Position numbers and translations under genes: made by a program. Below, piece by piece: positions 41,911 through 53,800 of a stretch of DNA of 64,000 nucleotides. The notes below the pieces were generated by a model. The model searched no databases. It was not told the DNA's origin and worked only from the letters and a program-made list of their open reading frames with translations. Within the stretch, counting starts at the first letter, position 1, and each line of letters opens with the position of its first letter. The stretch comes from Phellopilus nigrolimitatus (Eukaryota; Basidiomycota; Agaricomycetes; Hymenochaetales; Hymenochaetaceae): contig JAJOHG010000010.1 in NCBI GenBank assembly GCA_021029095.1, forward strand, positions 620,001-684,000, read 5' to 3'.

Positions 41911-44900
41911 TACGACAAGAACCTCTTTTTTTTTTTTTCTACTCGCTCTACAACTACGAAGTTCTGTCACATATTGTAGATGTATCTTTCTGAGTTATAG
42001 ACATTGACAAGAATTGAACGTGTTGTGCAGGAGCTGAGCGAAGCATATTGCCCGTCATGTTATTTTAAATCAAGCGCTCTCTGGATCGCTTCGAAATCTT
42101 GCACACTCGTTTTCATTATATAACTAAGCAGACAACTATTTAGTTTCTCAAAATTTAGATGACAAATGTGGATTGCTGTATAGTGCATTCAATAACTTGT
42201 GAGCTGAGCTTGTTGGCTCGGAAGTGCGTGGACCTCTCATGTTTTGTTGTTCTAAGCAATTCCAAGACATCTCATTTTTCTACATATCCATACTATTCCT
42301 TATATCTGATAGCTGTGAATTTATGGGGTATGCAAAAAACCCCTCATGAAACCACAGAGCTCGGCCCATATGAGCCCATAAAGAAGGATAAAGGGCTTTA
42401 TTCCGAAGGAACCCAGCCATATTGACAGATATAATGCCTAAGAGTGCTTTGAACTCGAAAATACACTTGAAATCAGATTTCCGTTTGAATGAAACCATGT
42501 CTTGTGTTCCCACACTGGTTCTTTGTAGCGAATCGCGCCAACGACGAGCGCCCAAGTACGAAATCCTTCTATTTGAGTCCTCATAGCGTAAATCCTATAT
42601 TATATTTATTCGCCACTCTGACACTGTATAATACTTAGTGGCATGCTAGTTTACATGCATATCTTGGAAAGAGCTGCTTCACAAAAATTGGTTTACGTTG
42701 ATGAGCCTCAGTTGGTTCATTACCACTACAACACAATGGACACAGCTCATTCGAAAAGTGAACTTAAAGAAAAATTAGTGCGCTTACAGAAGATTTCGGC
42801 CCGCATGCGCGTCTTCTCATTAGAAAATATGTCATCCACTGTTCAGATTGATTGGCTTTGTACCTCCGGCGCCTGAAGAAATCGAGAGAAATCTGTTTTA
42901 ATTTCAATGCGCCCTTATGATCTTCAACACTCAAGACAGTCCTCAACGTTCTGTGAGCTGACAGTCACAAATATCCCATACCGTATTCCAATCAATTTTT
43001 CAAAATCTGTACAGCGGAGGCATGTACACTAAGTATATAAAACATCGAAGAAAAAACCTTGCTGATACCAAGGAACAGGCCAAATTGAGTCTAAGCCGTC
43101 TCGCTTGGCTCTAACTACTCGTCAGTCTACTGATCAGAGACATTGCGAATAGTAGGCGTTGACGACCTGGCACGTGTACGGGGCCACACTATAAGAGCGT
43201 TTGTGAGGGGTCGATGCAAAACGAAGAAAGACAGTCAGGTCACTCACCAGGTCGTCGCGCCGGTGAATCCAGTACCACCGCACTGTGCGTATTGAGCAGC
43301 ACCGGTTCCCGGAGCGGCAGGGTCCGAAGGCGCAGGAGCCTGACGGGCCATTCAAAAGTAATCAATTACTGCATATAATGAATGGATGGACTCCTCGTCA
43401 CTCACGGCAACGGTGGAAGAGGGTGAGGCTGGCGCTGAGGCCGGTGCTGAGGCCGGGGGTGCTGATCCACTTGATCCTGACGCACTACCGTACAACGGCG
43501 GGCCAGGAATGACGTACGTCGTCTCGGACTGCGCCGCGTTGCTGTAGATATCGATGTTCACTGTAGTGAAAATGTGAGAAAAAGGACAGTGTCGTGCAGT
43601 TTCTCCGAACTTACGGCCAGGGTCGTTGTTGGAGTATGCTCCGGGGAATGTGACCTAAATCATATGTTATCCTCAGCATTCTGTCGAGCTTCCTGAGGCG
43701 ATTGATTGCTCACAAGCTCAGTGGACGTAGGCGCAAGGCTTCCACCGTTGGTAATCTCAATCTGGGCGCACCTATGTTTTGCAGAGGTCGGAAATTAGCG
43801 CAAACATAATATAACTGCTGAAGTGTCTTACTCAGGGTAGAATTGCTGTGACGCGAAATGAGAATGTCAGACATTAGTTTTGCGGTCATCTTTATCTGGC
43901 TGCACGTACCGCGGGCATAGAGTGCAGAGCGATCGTCTCGAAGCGAATAAGGTAGTTTCCGGAGGGGACGGTTGAGGGGATCGTCGTCGTCCACGAACTG
44001 TTCTGCGCAATCATCTGACCGTCGCCCCAGTAGCCGTCGTACACTGTGCCTGAGAGAAGGCCAGCCTCGTCAATCTTGAACTACACCAATGTCAATACAC
44101 ACATCAGTGCAATTTTTCATGAACAAGATGACTAGTACTGACCCATTGGAGAGAGCTGGCATCGGCACCGGTGCACGACGAGCCCGGGCACTGCGCAAGG
44201 TAAGTGAGCATCGGGCCGTACGCGTGAGGCCAGACTGGAAAAGAGCTAGTTAGTTAAAGTGTAGCGTTGCATAGCGTGTCTCTACCTTGGTTCCAGTATG
44301 CAGTGATGGCTGTTCCAGCAGCTACGGTTCCGGTCAGCTGGAGCGCGCCCGACGTCCCGTCATCGTTGCAAGCAAGAGTCGAGTCAGTGGCGTCAGTGAT
44401 CGGGTTGCTTTATTTCGAAGACAAAACGAAACAATGTCAGTCCTGGGAAGAGGGTGGAAATATCAAACCGGTCTCACTAGGAGCTCCAGGGACGCTGGAT
44501 GGTGGTCTGACCGGTAGGACTTGTTTATACATGTTAGTTAGAGCGAGAAGAAAGGGAATGAAAACGTAGATTTACGTGTCATACGGCTCCCAACCCCAGT
44601 ACCACTCTCCAGCCCACGAATACGAGAGTACTCCTCCATGAGCAGCGACCTGTGAAACTGCAATAGAGGAGAGAACAGCCAGAGAGGAGAAAGAAATCAT
44701 TGTGGGCTTCTTGTACGCTTGACTGGGAGTGCTGGCAAATTAATGGCAAAGGAGTCCGATGTTTTATACCTTAGAGCTTCTAATATTATTTAAGGCACTC
44801 AGGAGAACAGAGAAGAGGAAGATTTTCTCCGAGTCTATGGTCAACGTCGAACGAGAAACAAATGCTTCAGCTTCGGTATGACAAGCTGTCTGCCAATCAA

Positions 44901-45599
44901 AACGGCAGCTCACCGACCAAATTTGAGTCGTGCCTGGGGCAAAGCATTGAGTTCTCAAATCAGCAGCGCACTGGAGTACCGACGATATTTCGTATTCAGT
45001 TTCAGAAGCTGCTGTCGGGTGAATTTTCGCCGAGAATCTTCAGTTCGTGAGCAAGAGACGAGGAAAGCCCGGTACTGAGTATGCAATTAAGCTCTTCAGT
45101 GTTTTAGCCCAAGGGCTTGTCTTAGACGCAGAGAGAACACTATTCAATGCGGTGTTTGACATGGTTGACTACGATGTCGGAAATAATGTTCCAGAATATG
45201 AGATGGCTACAACTGAGAAAGTCAAGCTCTTTCGAACGCCATCGAAAGTAATCGAAAATAATCCGCTTGATCCGAGGTCCGAGGAAAACAGAGTCCTGAT
45301 ACCTTTCCTCTTGAGAGTGAGGTGCCTGACAACATCCTTTTTATGTGCAGGACAAAAATCCGCACTCAAGAAGCAGACAGAAGGACGGATCATAAGTGAT
45401 TGCGCATGGCGGAAGAAGTGCTTTGGTTATCCACAACATATTTCCAGGAGTATGCTGGGTAGAAAGTCGGTACCGGTGCTTGCGAAAGGCTCAACTTCGG
45501 ATGGGAAAGGTGGCGGACGATTTCAGAAGTTGAGTGCGGATGAGAAAAGCCACGTGATCTTGTGACACGTGTTGCGAGGAAAATGTCCGAAAATCCATT
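41911..45599. other. 3.7-kb insert in the right arm carrying the AA9 gene
   Basis: The left-arm sequence between the foldback element and the TMEM-like gene is continuous. In the right arm the match stops near 41910 (CTCCCCTCA) and resumes near 45600 (TGTGCCGG), just before the TMEM-like ATG. The insert holds the AA9-CBM1 gene (43134-44700). 41911-43133 shows no supportable gene. One unrecognised open frame at 45047-45565 (172 codons, Lys-rich C-terminus) has no family motif, and I do not call it. I saw no terminal inverted repeats at the edges. Confidence 0.7.
43134..44700 (-). CDS. AA9 lytic polysaccharide monooxygenase with C-terminal CBM1
   Basis: Eleven exons (44700-44576, 44519-44478, 44407-44286, 44234-44143, 44080-43910, 43845-43832, 43771-43714, 43654-43615, 43560-43406, 43339-43248, 43188-43134) join to 321 residues. 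A signal peptide of about 20 residues ends at VAA, leaving His1 of the copper histidine brace (HGGVLSYSWAGEWYWGWEPY). The second brace His lies in FETIALHSM and the axial Tyr in QFYPECAQIEI; Cys pairs are in place. A Ser/Pro/Ala linker then leads to a CBM1 with YAQCGGTGFTGATTC and a final CQVVNAYYSQCL. The enzyme is expected to be secreted and to cut crystalline cellulose oxidatively. One exon has only 14 nt. A TATAAAA-like element lies about 65 nt upstream. Confidence 0.92.
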
Positions 45600-45614
45600 T
45601 CTGTGCCGGCACTC
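44701..45614. other. Stretch with no supportable gene
   Basis: It contains the AA9 promoter (minus-strand TATAAAAC near 44768), one unrecognised open frame (45047-45565, plus strand) and the boundary where arm homology resumes near 45600. Confidence 0.4.
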
Positions 45615-46400
45615 ATGATGCTGCCTATCAACTACGTCGTCTCGAAACGTGCACTGACGCTTTGTTCGAAACTTATTGGGAGAAATATACTAGACTCTAG
45701 AACTCCACAGCGGTTGGCGCGTTATTCTAAATCATCAATTCCGCACTCACTACGTGCGTCGAAAACACGTCAATTTTCGAGTACTTCTCAGATATGTTCG
45801 GCTGAAAATGCAAAGAGCGACTCGCCAATATCTCCGACGGTCGTCTATCATGGCCCACTGGCACGCACTTTTCGCTCGTTGAAAATATTCTCGCTGTCTT
45901 CTATGGGTCTGGCAACGGCGCTTTGTCCGTTCTTCTTCATAATAGACACTTCACTGCCCTTCGCAGCGCGCATTGCACTTGCCTCGACAGCCATGGCCAC
46001 GAGTGGGGTATCTACTGCACTCGTTGGGTGGTGCGGCCATCCATATGTAACAACGATTCGTACTGTGGCGGACCTAAGTGATTCCAAACCCGAAGAAAAT
46101 GTTGTGCCGAGAATCGAAGGCATCCAGCTCGAGACTTGGACGCTAACACTGCGGCCCCGCTTTACAACCGTCTTCGATTCTGCATTTCTGGTGGAGACAA
46201 AACGGCCGTTCGCTAAATGGGAGCTTGCGGAAAGCGTGGTGTTGCAAAGATCGAGTGAGGCGGGATCGGAGGTTCCTACGGAGGAAACCGTAGCGGAGAC
46301 CATGAATGCGCAAGGACGTGTACTGGGACGATGGATCGTGTCGTGGAGCGAAGACGGGACAAAAGGTGTTTGTCGCGGGGAAGGAAAGGTACAGAGGTAA
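45615..46400 (+). CDS. TMEM70/186-like mitochondrial inner-membrane protein, copy B
   Basis: The predicted protein has 261 residues and is very close to copy A at 26855-27628. It has a presequence-like N-terminus, two membrane helices with CPFFFIIDTSLPFAARIALA and TALVGWCGHPYV, and a matrix tail with LRPRFTTVFDSAF. It starts ATG ATG CTG where copy A has ATG CTG CTG. It also has a four-residue insertion (IPHSL in place of I) near residue 40. Its upstream region is interrupted by the 3.7-kb insert, so unlike copy A it now has a new promoter context. Both copies read through without a break. Confidence 0.7.
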   Translation: MMLPINYVVSKRALTLCSKLIGRNILDSRTPQRLARYSKSSIPHSLRASKTRQFSSTSQICSAENAKSDSPISPTVVYHGPLARTFRSLKIFSLSSMGLATALCPFFFIIDTSLPFAARIALASTAMATSGVSTALVGWCGHPYVTTIRTVADLSDSKPEENVVPRIEGIQLETWTLTLRPRFTTVFDSAFLVETKRPFAKWELAESVVLQRSSEAGSEVPTEETVAETMNAQGRVLGRWIVSWSEDGTKGVCRGEGKVQR

Positions 46401-46918
46401 ATTCTCAATTCTCGACCCACTTGAGATTCTTATTTGAAATTGTATGTCCACTAGGTTCTTCAACGTACATGAGGAGTTGCTCCCGCTGTCGATTCGGTGA
46501 TATGAAGCACACATGAGTACGAGTCTTTGACGAAAGTTAAGTTGTTGTGATTGACTTCAATTCATTAGGCAAACGGATTTTGCAATAATGTACCTTTGAA
46601 TAATATAACAGGTCCTGATCCAACATCCTCTTAAGCAGATCCGAGCTCTGCGCGGAATAGTCTCAGATCTAGGCCTGATTCATTTGCAGATGCCGTCCCT
46701 TGAAAATATACGAACGTCTGTATGCTCGAGAGGACTTGCCTTAATTGTGCGAGAAGCATTAATTTCGTCCGTGCCAAGCATCCTTATGACCGTTGTAGAC
46801 CAGCAATAAACAGAATAAGGCACTCGTGAAACTTAGATATAACCCGAAGACCGACGCATTATGCTGCTTTCTGTCCTCTTTGCTTTCACTGCTTTCTTGG
46901 TGCTGAATTTCCGCGAAC

Positions 46919-49695
46919 ATGGCCTCGAATCCAATCATTTCAAAATCTTCTGAAAGGCTGGAGAGGGAGAAACCCGCCGTAGAGCAGGTATTTATTGAGA
47001 GTATAGGTTCTCCAAAATCTCAAGACTCTCGAGCGATCAATACGTTGCGAGTAGCCGAATTGAGGGATGATAGCAACGCGGACGCGGTATTGGACATTAC
47101 CAAGCGCGCAGCCACGGAACGGAGCCTACTACGCAAACTCGATACTCGCCTGGTCCCAACCGTCATACTCGTATACATCATGAACATTATTGACGTGAGT
47201 TTACCTTCGACATGCTAGACTGATTCGCTTCCGTACTGAATGAGTCCAACGTTTACTACGATATTAACTCCACAGCGCACATCCGTCACGGCAGCAAGGT
47301 TGAAAGGCCTCGAGCAAGATCTCCATCTTTCAGGTGCATTTTTTATCCATTTCACTCGCGGTCTGGCCTCGATACGTCTTATCATAGATATCCAATACGA
47401 CACTGTCGTGGCCATTTTATATGCGTCTTATTGCACAGCGCAAGTTCCTTCGAATATGGTCAGTTCCAATGTGCAAAAGCGTGTTCGCGTTGAATGAGAC
47501 ATTATATTGTCTTCCCTCAAGCTACTAAATCGGATCTCGAGGTACGACTATACAATGTTTATTCGGTGGAAGTCTGATATGCATGCACACCAGGCCTTCG
47601 CTGTACATCGGAGCATGCGTAGTCGTCTGGGGTTTGACAAGTGCCATGACGGGGGTAAGGCATGCCGGTCTAAATATGACACTGAGAACATGGGGATTGA
47701 CACCTCTGCCAATGAATATCATAGATCACGCACAATTTTGCCGGGATCCTTGCTTGCCGAGTCTTCATTGGGTTCCCCGAAGCAAGTCATCATCAATATT
47801 TCATGATTATTGTAACTCGAGCGTGCTTCAGGCGGCCTATTTTCCAGGCATTATTTATTTGCTTTCTCGATGGTACACCCGAAAGGCACGACGGACTTCC
47901 TCATACTGATTATTGTCCGTGTATACTGAAATTCTGTGTGACTCTAGGAGCTCGCCTTCCGGACCTCCCTTCTCTATGGTGGATTGATGATGTCATATGC
48001 ATTTGGAAGTGTGAGCTCTTCATTTCAGTAAACATCGGTGTGCACCATCTTATTTCAAGCATGATCTGTGCTAGTTGATGGCTGCTGGAATACTTTCGCG
48101 TATGGAAGGTGCAAGGGGAGTAAGAGGCTGGAGGTGGTAAGTAACCATCATTCTTATACACTGTCGTTGCTCATGAAATACTCATTTCGGCGAGGAAAGG
48201 TTGTTTTTCATTGAGGTATGTGTTGAAACTTCGGTATATAGTTAGGTAGTTTACTCATCATCAATGGTTCTGTGATTCCATTATAAAGGGTGCAATCACT
48301 ATCGCGATCGGCTTTATGTCAATGTAAGATTTTTGCTGCTTTTAAACTCTAGCAAAAAGTTGATTCCATTCACAGGTGGTCTTTACCGGACTTCGTGGGT
48401 CGCTTTCTTTTTTCTTTGCCTTAGCATCATCGTTTTGACATCAACCAGCTAAGTAATACCCGCTGGCTGACCCATACTGAACGGCATCTTGCTCAAGTGC
48501 GACTCGCTGAGGATGCAGGAGAAGCGGATGAAGATCGCGCTGAAGACTCGTAAGTACCCGTTTATGGCAAACCCCAAATCATTGGTTTATTTTTATCTTT
48601 CTTCGCGCAGCATATGGCTTGGCCTTAAGCTGGCGATTAAGGATACCAAAGTTCAGATTTTCTCTGTCATGGTGATAGCGCAGTCGTTGGGTATGAGCTT
48701 CGCAAGCTTCTTCCCCACGTACGTAATGAGATTTGAACGCCTTGGGACATAGAACTGATTGGCTTCACAGGTTAACGAGTACGCTCGGATTTAACACCAC
48801 AGCAACATTATTACTGGCTGCGTCAGTTTTCTGATTTGGAACGCTATACCGAACAAGTCGATGTCGTTTCTAATAAATGTCCAACTGATTTAATCAACAG
48901 GCCACCATGGATCTGGGCTGGCATCGTTTGCTGCGCAAGTGCCTACCATGCTGGTGAGTATGCGCGCTACGATTCGGTTTCGTACGGTCAATTTCAATCG
49001 TTAATTTCACAGATAAAACTGGAGAACGATTTTTCCACGTCGTAGCGCCATGGTGGGGTGTAATCGCCGGCTATATTATTGCCATCTCGACTTTCTCCGT
49101 GGGGGGTCGCTATGCATCTTTGTTTCTGATGGCCAGTGGAGAAGCTGGTTAGTCCAGTGGCTTCCATCTCTTCCTGATCCGTTCATAACCATAGCATTTT
49201 AGGCGTCACCCTTACCATGGTTTGGGTATCCAACACTGTCTCTCGGCCACCTGCAAAACGCGCTGCTGCGATCGCCGTGGTTAATGGAATAGGCAGCTTA
49301 GGAACTTTGTTAGTCTCGCTCATTCGTACTTATCACCGAGCTGTTAGTTTCAGTGCTTTCTTCTCTAGGACTGGCTCATACGTCTGGAAAGCGAAATGGG
49401 GTCCGCAGTACCATGAGTCGATGGTGATCGGAATCGCGGCGCTGTCTCTAAGCACAGCCCTAGCATTCGGTAAGGCGGATGTAATTTCATGAGACGCTCA
49501 CAGACGGGAGTAGGGCTGACGTTGCCATCAGTCATGCGCTGCATCTTGAAACGTGAAAATAGGCAACTTGACGAGAACGAACTCGGTGCACTCAGTGGTG
49601 CGGACCGCGAACGCATCGAAGAAGTTGCTAGGCTGGAGGGCATCACATTCGAGGAGGCCATGGAGAGGAAACGCGGCTTTCGATACCTGTATTGA
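46919..49695 (+). CDS. MFS transporter, allantoate permease family, copy B
   Basis: This is the mirror partner of the gene at 26344-23585, with the same blocks: RSLLRKLDTRLVPTVILVYI, RLKGLEQDLHLS, NFAGILACRVFIGFPE, RWYTRK, NTRWLTHTERHLAQVRLAED, GERFFHVVAPWWG, SRPPAKRAAAIAVVNGIG, RKRGFRYLY. Two intron donors are GC in place of GT. One follows FIGFPE (GAA|GCAAGT near 47780; copy A has GTAAGT). The other follows RWYTRK (AAG|GCACGA, as in copy A). GCAAGT is a tolerated GC-AG donor; GCACGA is weaker. The gene may therefore be poorly spliced or in early decay. Its predicted role is uptake of a small organic anion at the plasma membrane. Confidence 0.7.
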
Positions 49696-50207
49696 AAGAA
49701 AGAAAAAGGTAGAGTGTGCGGCCTTTTGAATAATACGTACTAAGTAGTGTTCTATTCACGGGGGAAAGAATTCAGACTCGGATACTACGTTAAGTAATTA
49801 TTCAAAATGTGGCTCAAGACAGGTCAAAATGACAATAGGATTGACGCTCATTTTTCGGACTTAGACGACGCTGTCAGTACGAAGTTTAGAGTAAAGAGTT
49901 CAAAAACTACATCAGGTCGGCTCCGCCCTTTATCTGCGTTTCTGCGTTATTTTCCTGGACTTTTGATTATGTAAGCTAATCTGTCCGCGTTCGGATCAGT
50001 GTTCACTGCATCCTTGAACTTCCATAGCCACTTGACAACAACTGAATTGAGTAGGGACTAAGGAAGTATCGCGTGCTCACTTCAAACTCCACTTATGTGA
50101 ACTTAAAGGATCTCGCGAAACTCAGATATTCATATGGCACTTACGTTACTTTTAGATCTGTTCTCTGCAGCCTGCTCTCACCTGCTGAATACTGGGCTTC
50201 TGAGAAC

Positions 50208-52992
50208 ATGTCCTCGATTTTGACCGTTCCAAAATATTGTGAAGACTCGATGAATGAGAAAGTTGCCGCCGAGCGAGCGTTCGTCAAGAACAATGATTCC
50301 ACTTCAGACTCCCTTGGAGACTCTCGAGTGATCGATATGTTGCAAACAGCCGGTTCGCAGGCTGATAGCGATTCAGACGCAGTAGTGTTGGATGCTAGTC
50401 AACGTGTTACCGCGGAACGGCATCTGCTACGCAAACTCGATACTCGCCTGGTGCCAACCATTATACTCATATACATCATGAACTATATCGATGTCAGTAT
50501 ACCATGGCATATCAGACTCGGACTGTATCGCTTCATATTGAATGCGCCGAATTCTACGTTATAAATCCCCTTTAGCGGACCGCCGTCACGACCGCAAGGT
50601 TGAAAGGTCTCGAACAAGATCTCCATCTTTCAGGTGTGTCTTCTTTTTTGTGTAGGTTTGTGAATTGCCTTAATGATATTTCTTATTGTAGATATTCAGT
50701 ACGACACTGTCGTCGCCATATTATACGTGTCTTATTGCTGTGCGCAAGTTCCCTCAAATATGGTCAGTTCCAGTCTACCAGTACGAGTCTACATCGATAT
50801 ATGAAACATTATATTATCTTCTCAAGATGATAAACCGGATTTCGAGGTACGACTATTAATATTTACTCGATACGAATACTGATATATGTGCACTCCAGGC
50901 CTTCGCTATACATCGGAATGTGTGTAGTCGCTTGGGGCTTGACAAGTGCCATGACGGGGGTAATACTCACCTTCTGAAGCATAAGAACATAATAATTAAA
51001 AACCTTCTATTGATGAATCTCACAGATCACGCACAACTTCGCCGGGATTCTCGCTTGCCGAGTCTTCATTGGGTTTCCGGAAGCACGTCATCTTCAATGT
51101 CCCTGACTTCTGTAGCTGAGCCTGCTTCAGGCTGCGTTTTATCCTGGTACTATTTACCTCATTCTCCGATGGTACACTCGAAAGGTACGCGAGATTCTAC
51201 TTATAGCACGCCATATAAAGTTTACCTTTACTCCAGGAGCTCGCCTTCCGGTCCTCTCTTCTCATTGTTGGGTTGTTGATATCGAATGCGTTCGGAAGCG
51301 TGAGCTTTCCTTTTAAGCAACATTTAATGTGCATTATTTTAATTCAAGCGTAATCTGTGCTAGTTGATGGCTGCTGGAATACTTTCACATATGGAGGGAG
51401 TGCGGGGTATAAGAGGCTGGAAGTGGTAAGCATCCATCGCTCGATTATTCTGTTGTTGTTCTTAATGTTCATTTCGATGAAAAAGGCTGTTTTTCATCGA
51501 GGTACTTGTCGACATATTCTGTGTCTCCCTGAGCTAGTTTATTCACCACCAACGATTTCGTGATTCCATCTTAAAGGGTGCGATCACTATCACTATTGGC
51601 TTCTTGTCCATGTGAGTTGTATTCCCCTACCGAGTCTTAGGAAATTTAAACTCGTTTAATAGGTGGTCTCTGCCAGACTTCGTGAGTTGGTTCGATTCCC
51701 AGCTGTTTGCTCGTGCCCTGAAAGTGGCCCCCGTGCAGCCAAATAATACCCGCTGGTTGACCCATGTTGAACGGCGTCTCGCTCAAGCGCGCCTCGCTGA
51801 AGATACGGGAGAGGCTGATGAAGATTGCGCTGAAGATTCGTAAGTACTCAATCTCAGTCGGAGCTTTGAAATGATCGGCTTACCGCGCTCTTCCCCTCAG
51901 CATGTGGTCGGGCCTTAAGATGGCGGTCAAAGATATAAAAGTTCCTATTTTTTCTGTCATGACAGTGGCGCAGCTGTTAGGCCTGAGCTTTACAAGCTTT
52001 TTCCCGACGTATGCGGTAGATTTTATACGCTCCGGGACATTGGTGCTCATTAGCCTCGCAGACTAACGAGTACGCTCGGATTCAACACCACAATATCATT
52101 GCTTTTGGCTGCGTCAGTTTTTTAATCCAACTTACAGTATTGGACGAGTCCTTGTCGTTCCTGATAAATCTGCGATTGATTTGATAAACAGACCGCCGTG
52201 GATTTGGGCTGCCATCGTTTGTTGCATAGATGCATACCATGCAGGTGAGTCAACACAGTGCCGACACGACCCTCCGCTCTGACCGTCCATGCCCTAGACA
52301 AAACCGGAGAACGATTCTTTCACGTCGTGGGGCCATGGTGGGGCGTACTCCTAGGCTACATCATCGCCGCCTCGACATTTTCTCTGGGAGGCCGCTACGT
52401 GTCGTTGTTCCTGATGGCTAGTGGGCACGCTGGTTCGTCTAGCGAATCTTCAACTCGTTCTTCTTGGCCATAATCTTCAATACATTAGGCTACGCTTTAA
52501 CCCTGGTTTGGGTATCCAACGCTGTCCCACGACCTCCTGCAAAGCGCGCTGCTGCGATTGGCATAGTGAATGGATTCGGAAACTTGGGAACCTTGTTGAT
52601 GTCGTTCGTTCGTACTCATGACTGAGTTTTAATTTCGGAGTTTTCTCTTTCTAGGATTGGCTCATATGTCTGGAAGGCGGATTGGGGTCCACAGTATCAC
52701 CAGTCAATGGTGATTGGAATCGCGGCGCTGTCTCTAAGCACATTTCTCGCATTCGGTAAGTGAGAAATGATTTCGGGGGAGGGGCAACACTCATAAACAA
52801 AAGTGATTACTGATGTTGACTTCATTAGTCAATCGATGCATTTTGAAACGTGAGAATAGGCTACTTGACGAAGACGAGCTTGGTGCGCTCAAGGGTGCGA
52901 ACCGTGAGCGGATTGAAGAAGCTGCCAGACTGGAGGGAATCACGCTTGAGGAGGCCATGGAGAAGAAACGTGGGTTTAGGTACCTGTATTGA
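50208..52992 (+). CDS. MFS transporter, allantoate permease family, copy C
   Basis: This third member has the same exon plan and is more diverged: MSSILTVPKYCEDSMNEK start, RHLLRKLDTRLVPTIILIYI, RLKGLEQDLHLS, NFAGILACRVFIGFPE, AAFYPGTIYLILRWYTRK, NTRWLTHVERRLAQARLAED, GERFFHVVGPWWG, KKRGFRYLY end. Here the donor after RWYTRK is a normal GTACGC, but the donor after FIGFPE reads GCACGT. The copies thus carry different donor defects. The first ~60 codons are duplicated at 22925-22745. Start 50208 is chosen by similarity to copies A and B, although the frame is open upstream to 50073. Function may be impaired by the GC donor. Confidence 0.65.
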
Positions 52993-53800
52993 ACGCTTGA
53001 TAATTGAAAGCAGCTCCGATGTACGATTATTCCAATTAGCGAGTCCCCCGTGTAAAACTCTAGGGGGAAGATTCATGCTGAGACCTTGGTGATCATTGTG
53101 AATATGGGTTACGACCGGTCAATTGCAAGCTAGCATTTGTGTCGATGGCTTTGGACTACGGAGGTCGTCGAAGATGCACAAGCGCATTCAACGAGTAAAC
53201 AGCAGGGTAGGATGTCCAAGCACTACGCCAGATTGGCTTCGCTCTTCGTCTAAGGCATCAGTATCCTGCGATTATATCGAGACCCTGTTTGTAATTTCTT
53301 TTAATCTATGCGTTATTCGGATTAACGCAATCTTCTCTTTGAACTTGCACACTTTAGGCCAGGTAGTCTCCCAAAGAGGTATTGCAGGTGAGATGCGTTG
53401 ACTGTTCCGTGCCTTTTCAGCGCCTACTTCTTTGAGTAAAAAAAGACTATACGAAGCTCTTAGCTATGTATAAGACGTGGGTGTCATCTCCGCACTAAAT
53501 CAGCAATCGCTAGATACTGATTGGACGTGAATTGAGGATGATCTAGCACAATATTCGTGATGCTTTTTGCGCTAAGTCCGACGAGTAGGTAGGCAACTGC
53601 GCAGCTGCATTTTCCTCGAAGGATATCACGAAAGTAGTAGAAGAAAGAGAGAGAAAGCAAGAGAAACGTCGATCACAGTGCCACGTCAAGGTACAAAACG
53701 TGTGCGCCAATCAGATCGTGGGAATCGGACCAACCGGAATCGTTAAAAAAATTGGACCGGCGAAAAAATGACGCTGTCCACCTCTTGCTCTCAAACCATC
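52993..53800. other. Intergenic stretch before SSC1, no supportable gene
   Basis: No conserved frame is visible. 53630-53670 is an AGAA-rich purine tract. The final 200 bp is the likely SSC1 promoter. No clear heat-shock element array was identified by eye. Confidence 0.4.

Larger units (their letters stand above)
41340..50390. repeat. Right arm of the inverted duplication, split by a 3.7-kb insert
   Basis: 41340-41910 and 45600-50390 together correspond, in reverse, to 28250-22745. The order here is foldback element, TMEM-like gene, MFS gene and start of a second MFS gene, all on the plus strand. The two parts are separated by a segment (about 41911-45599) with no counterpart in the left arm, where the matching sequence is continuous. 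Confidence 0.85.

Noticed and set aside
45047..45565. 172-codon open frame in the insert
   Set aside because: No recognised domain, no introns, no upstream promoter signal; it could be chance. Mentioned within the insert only.
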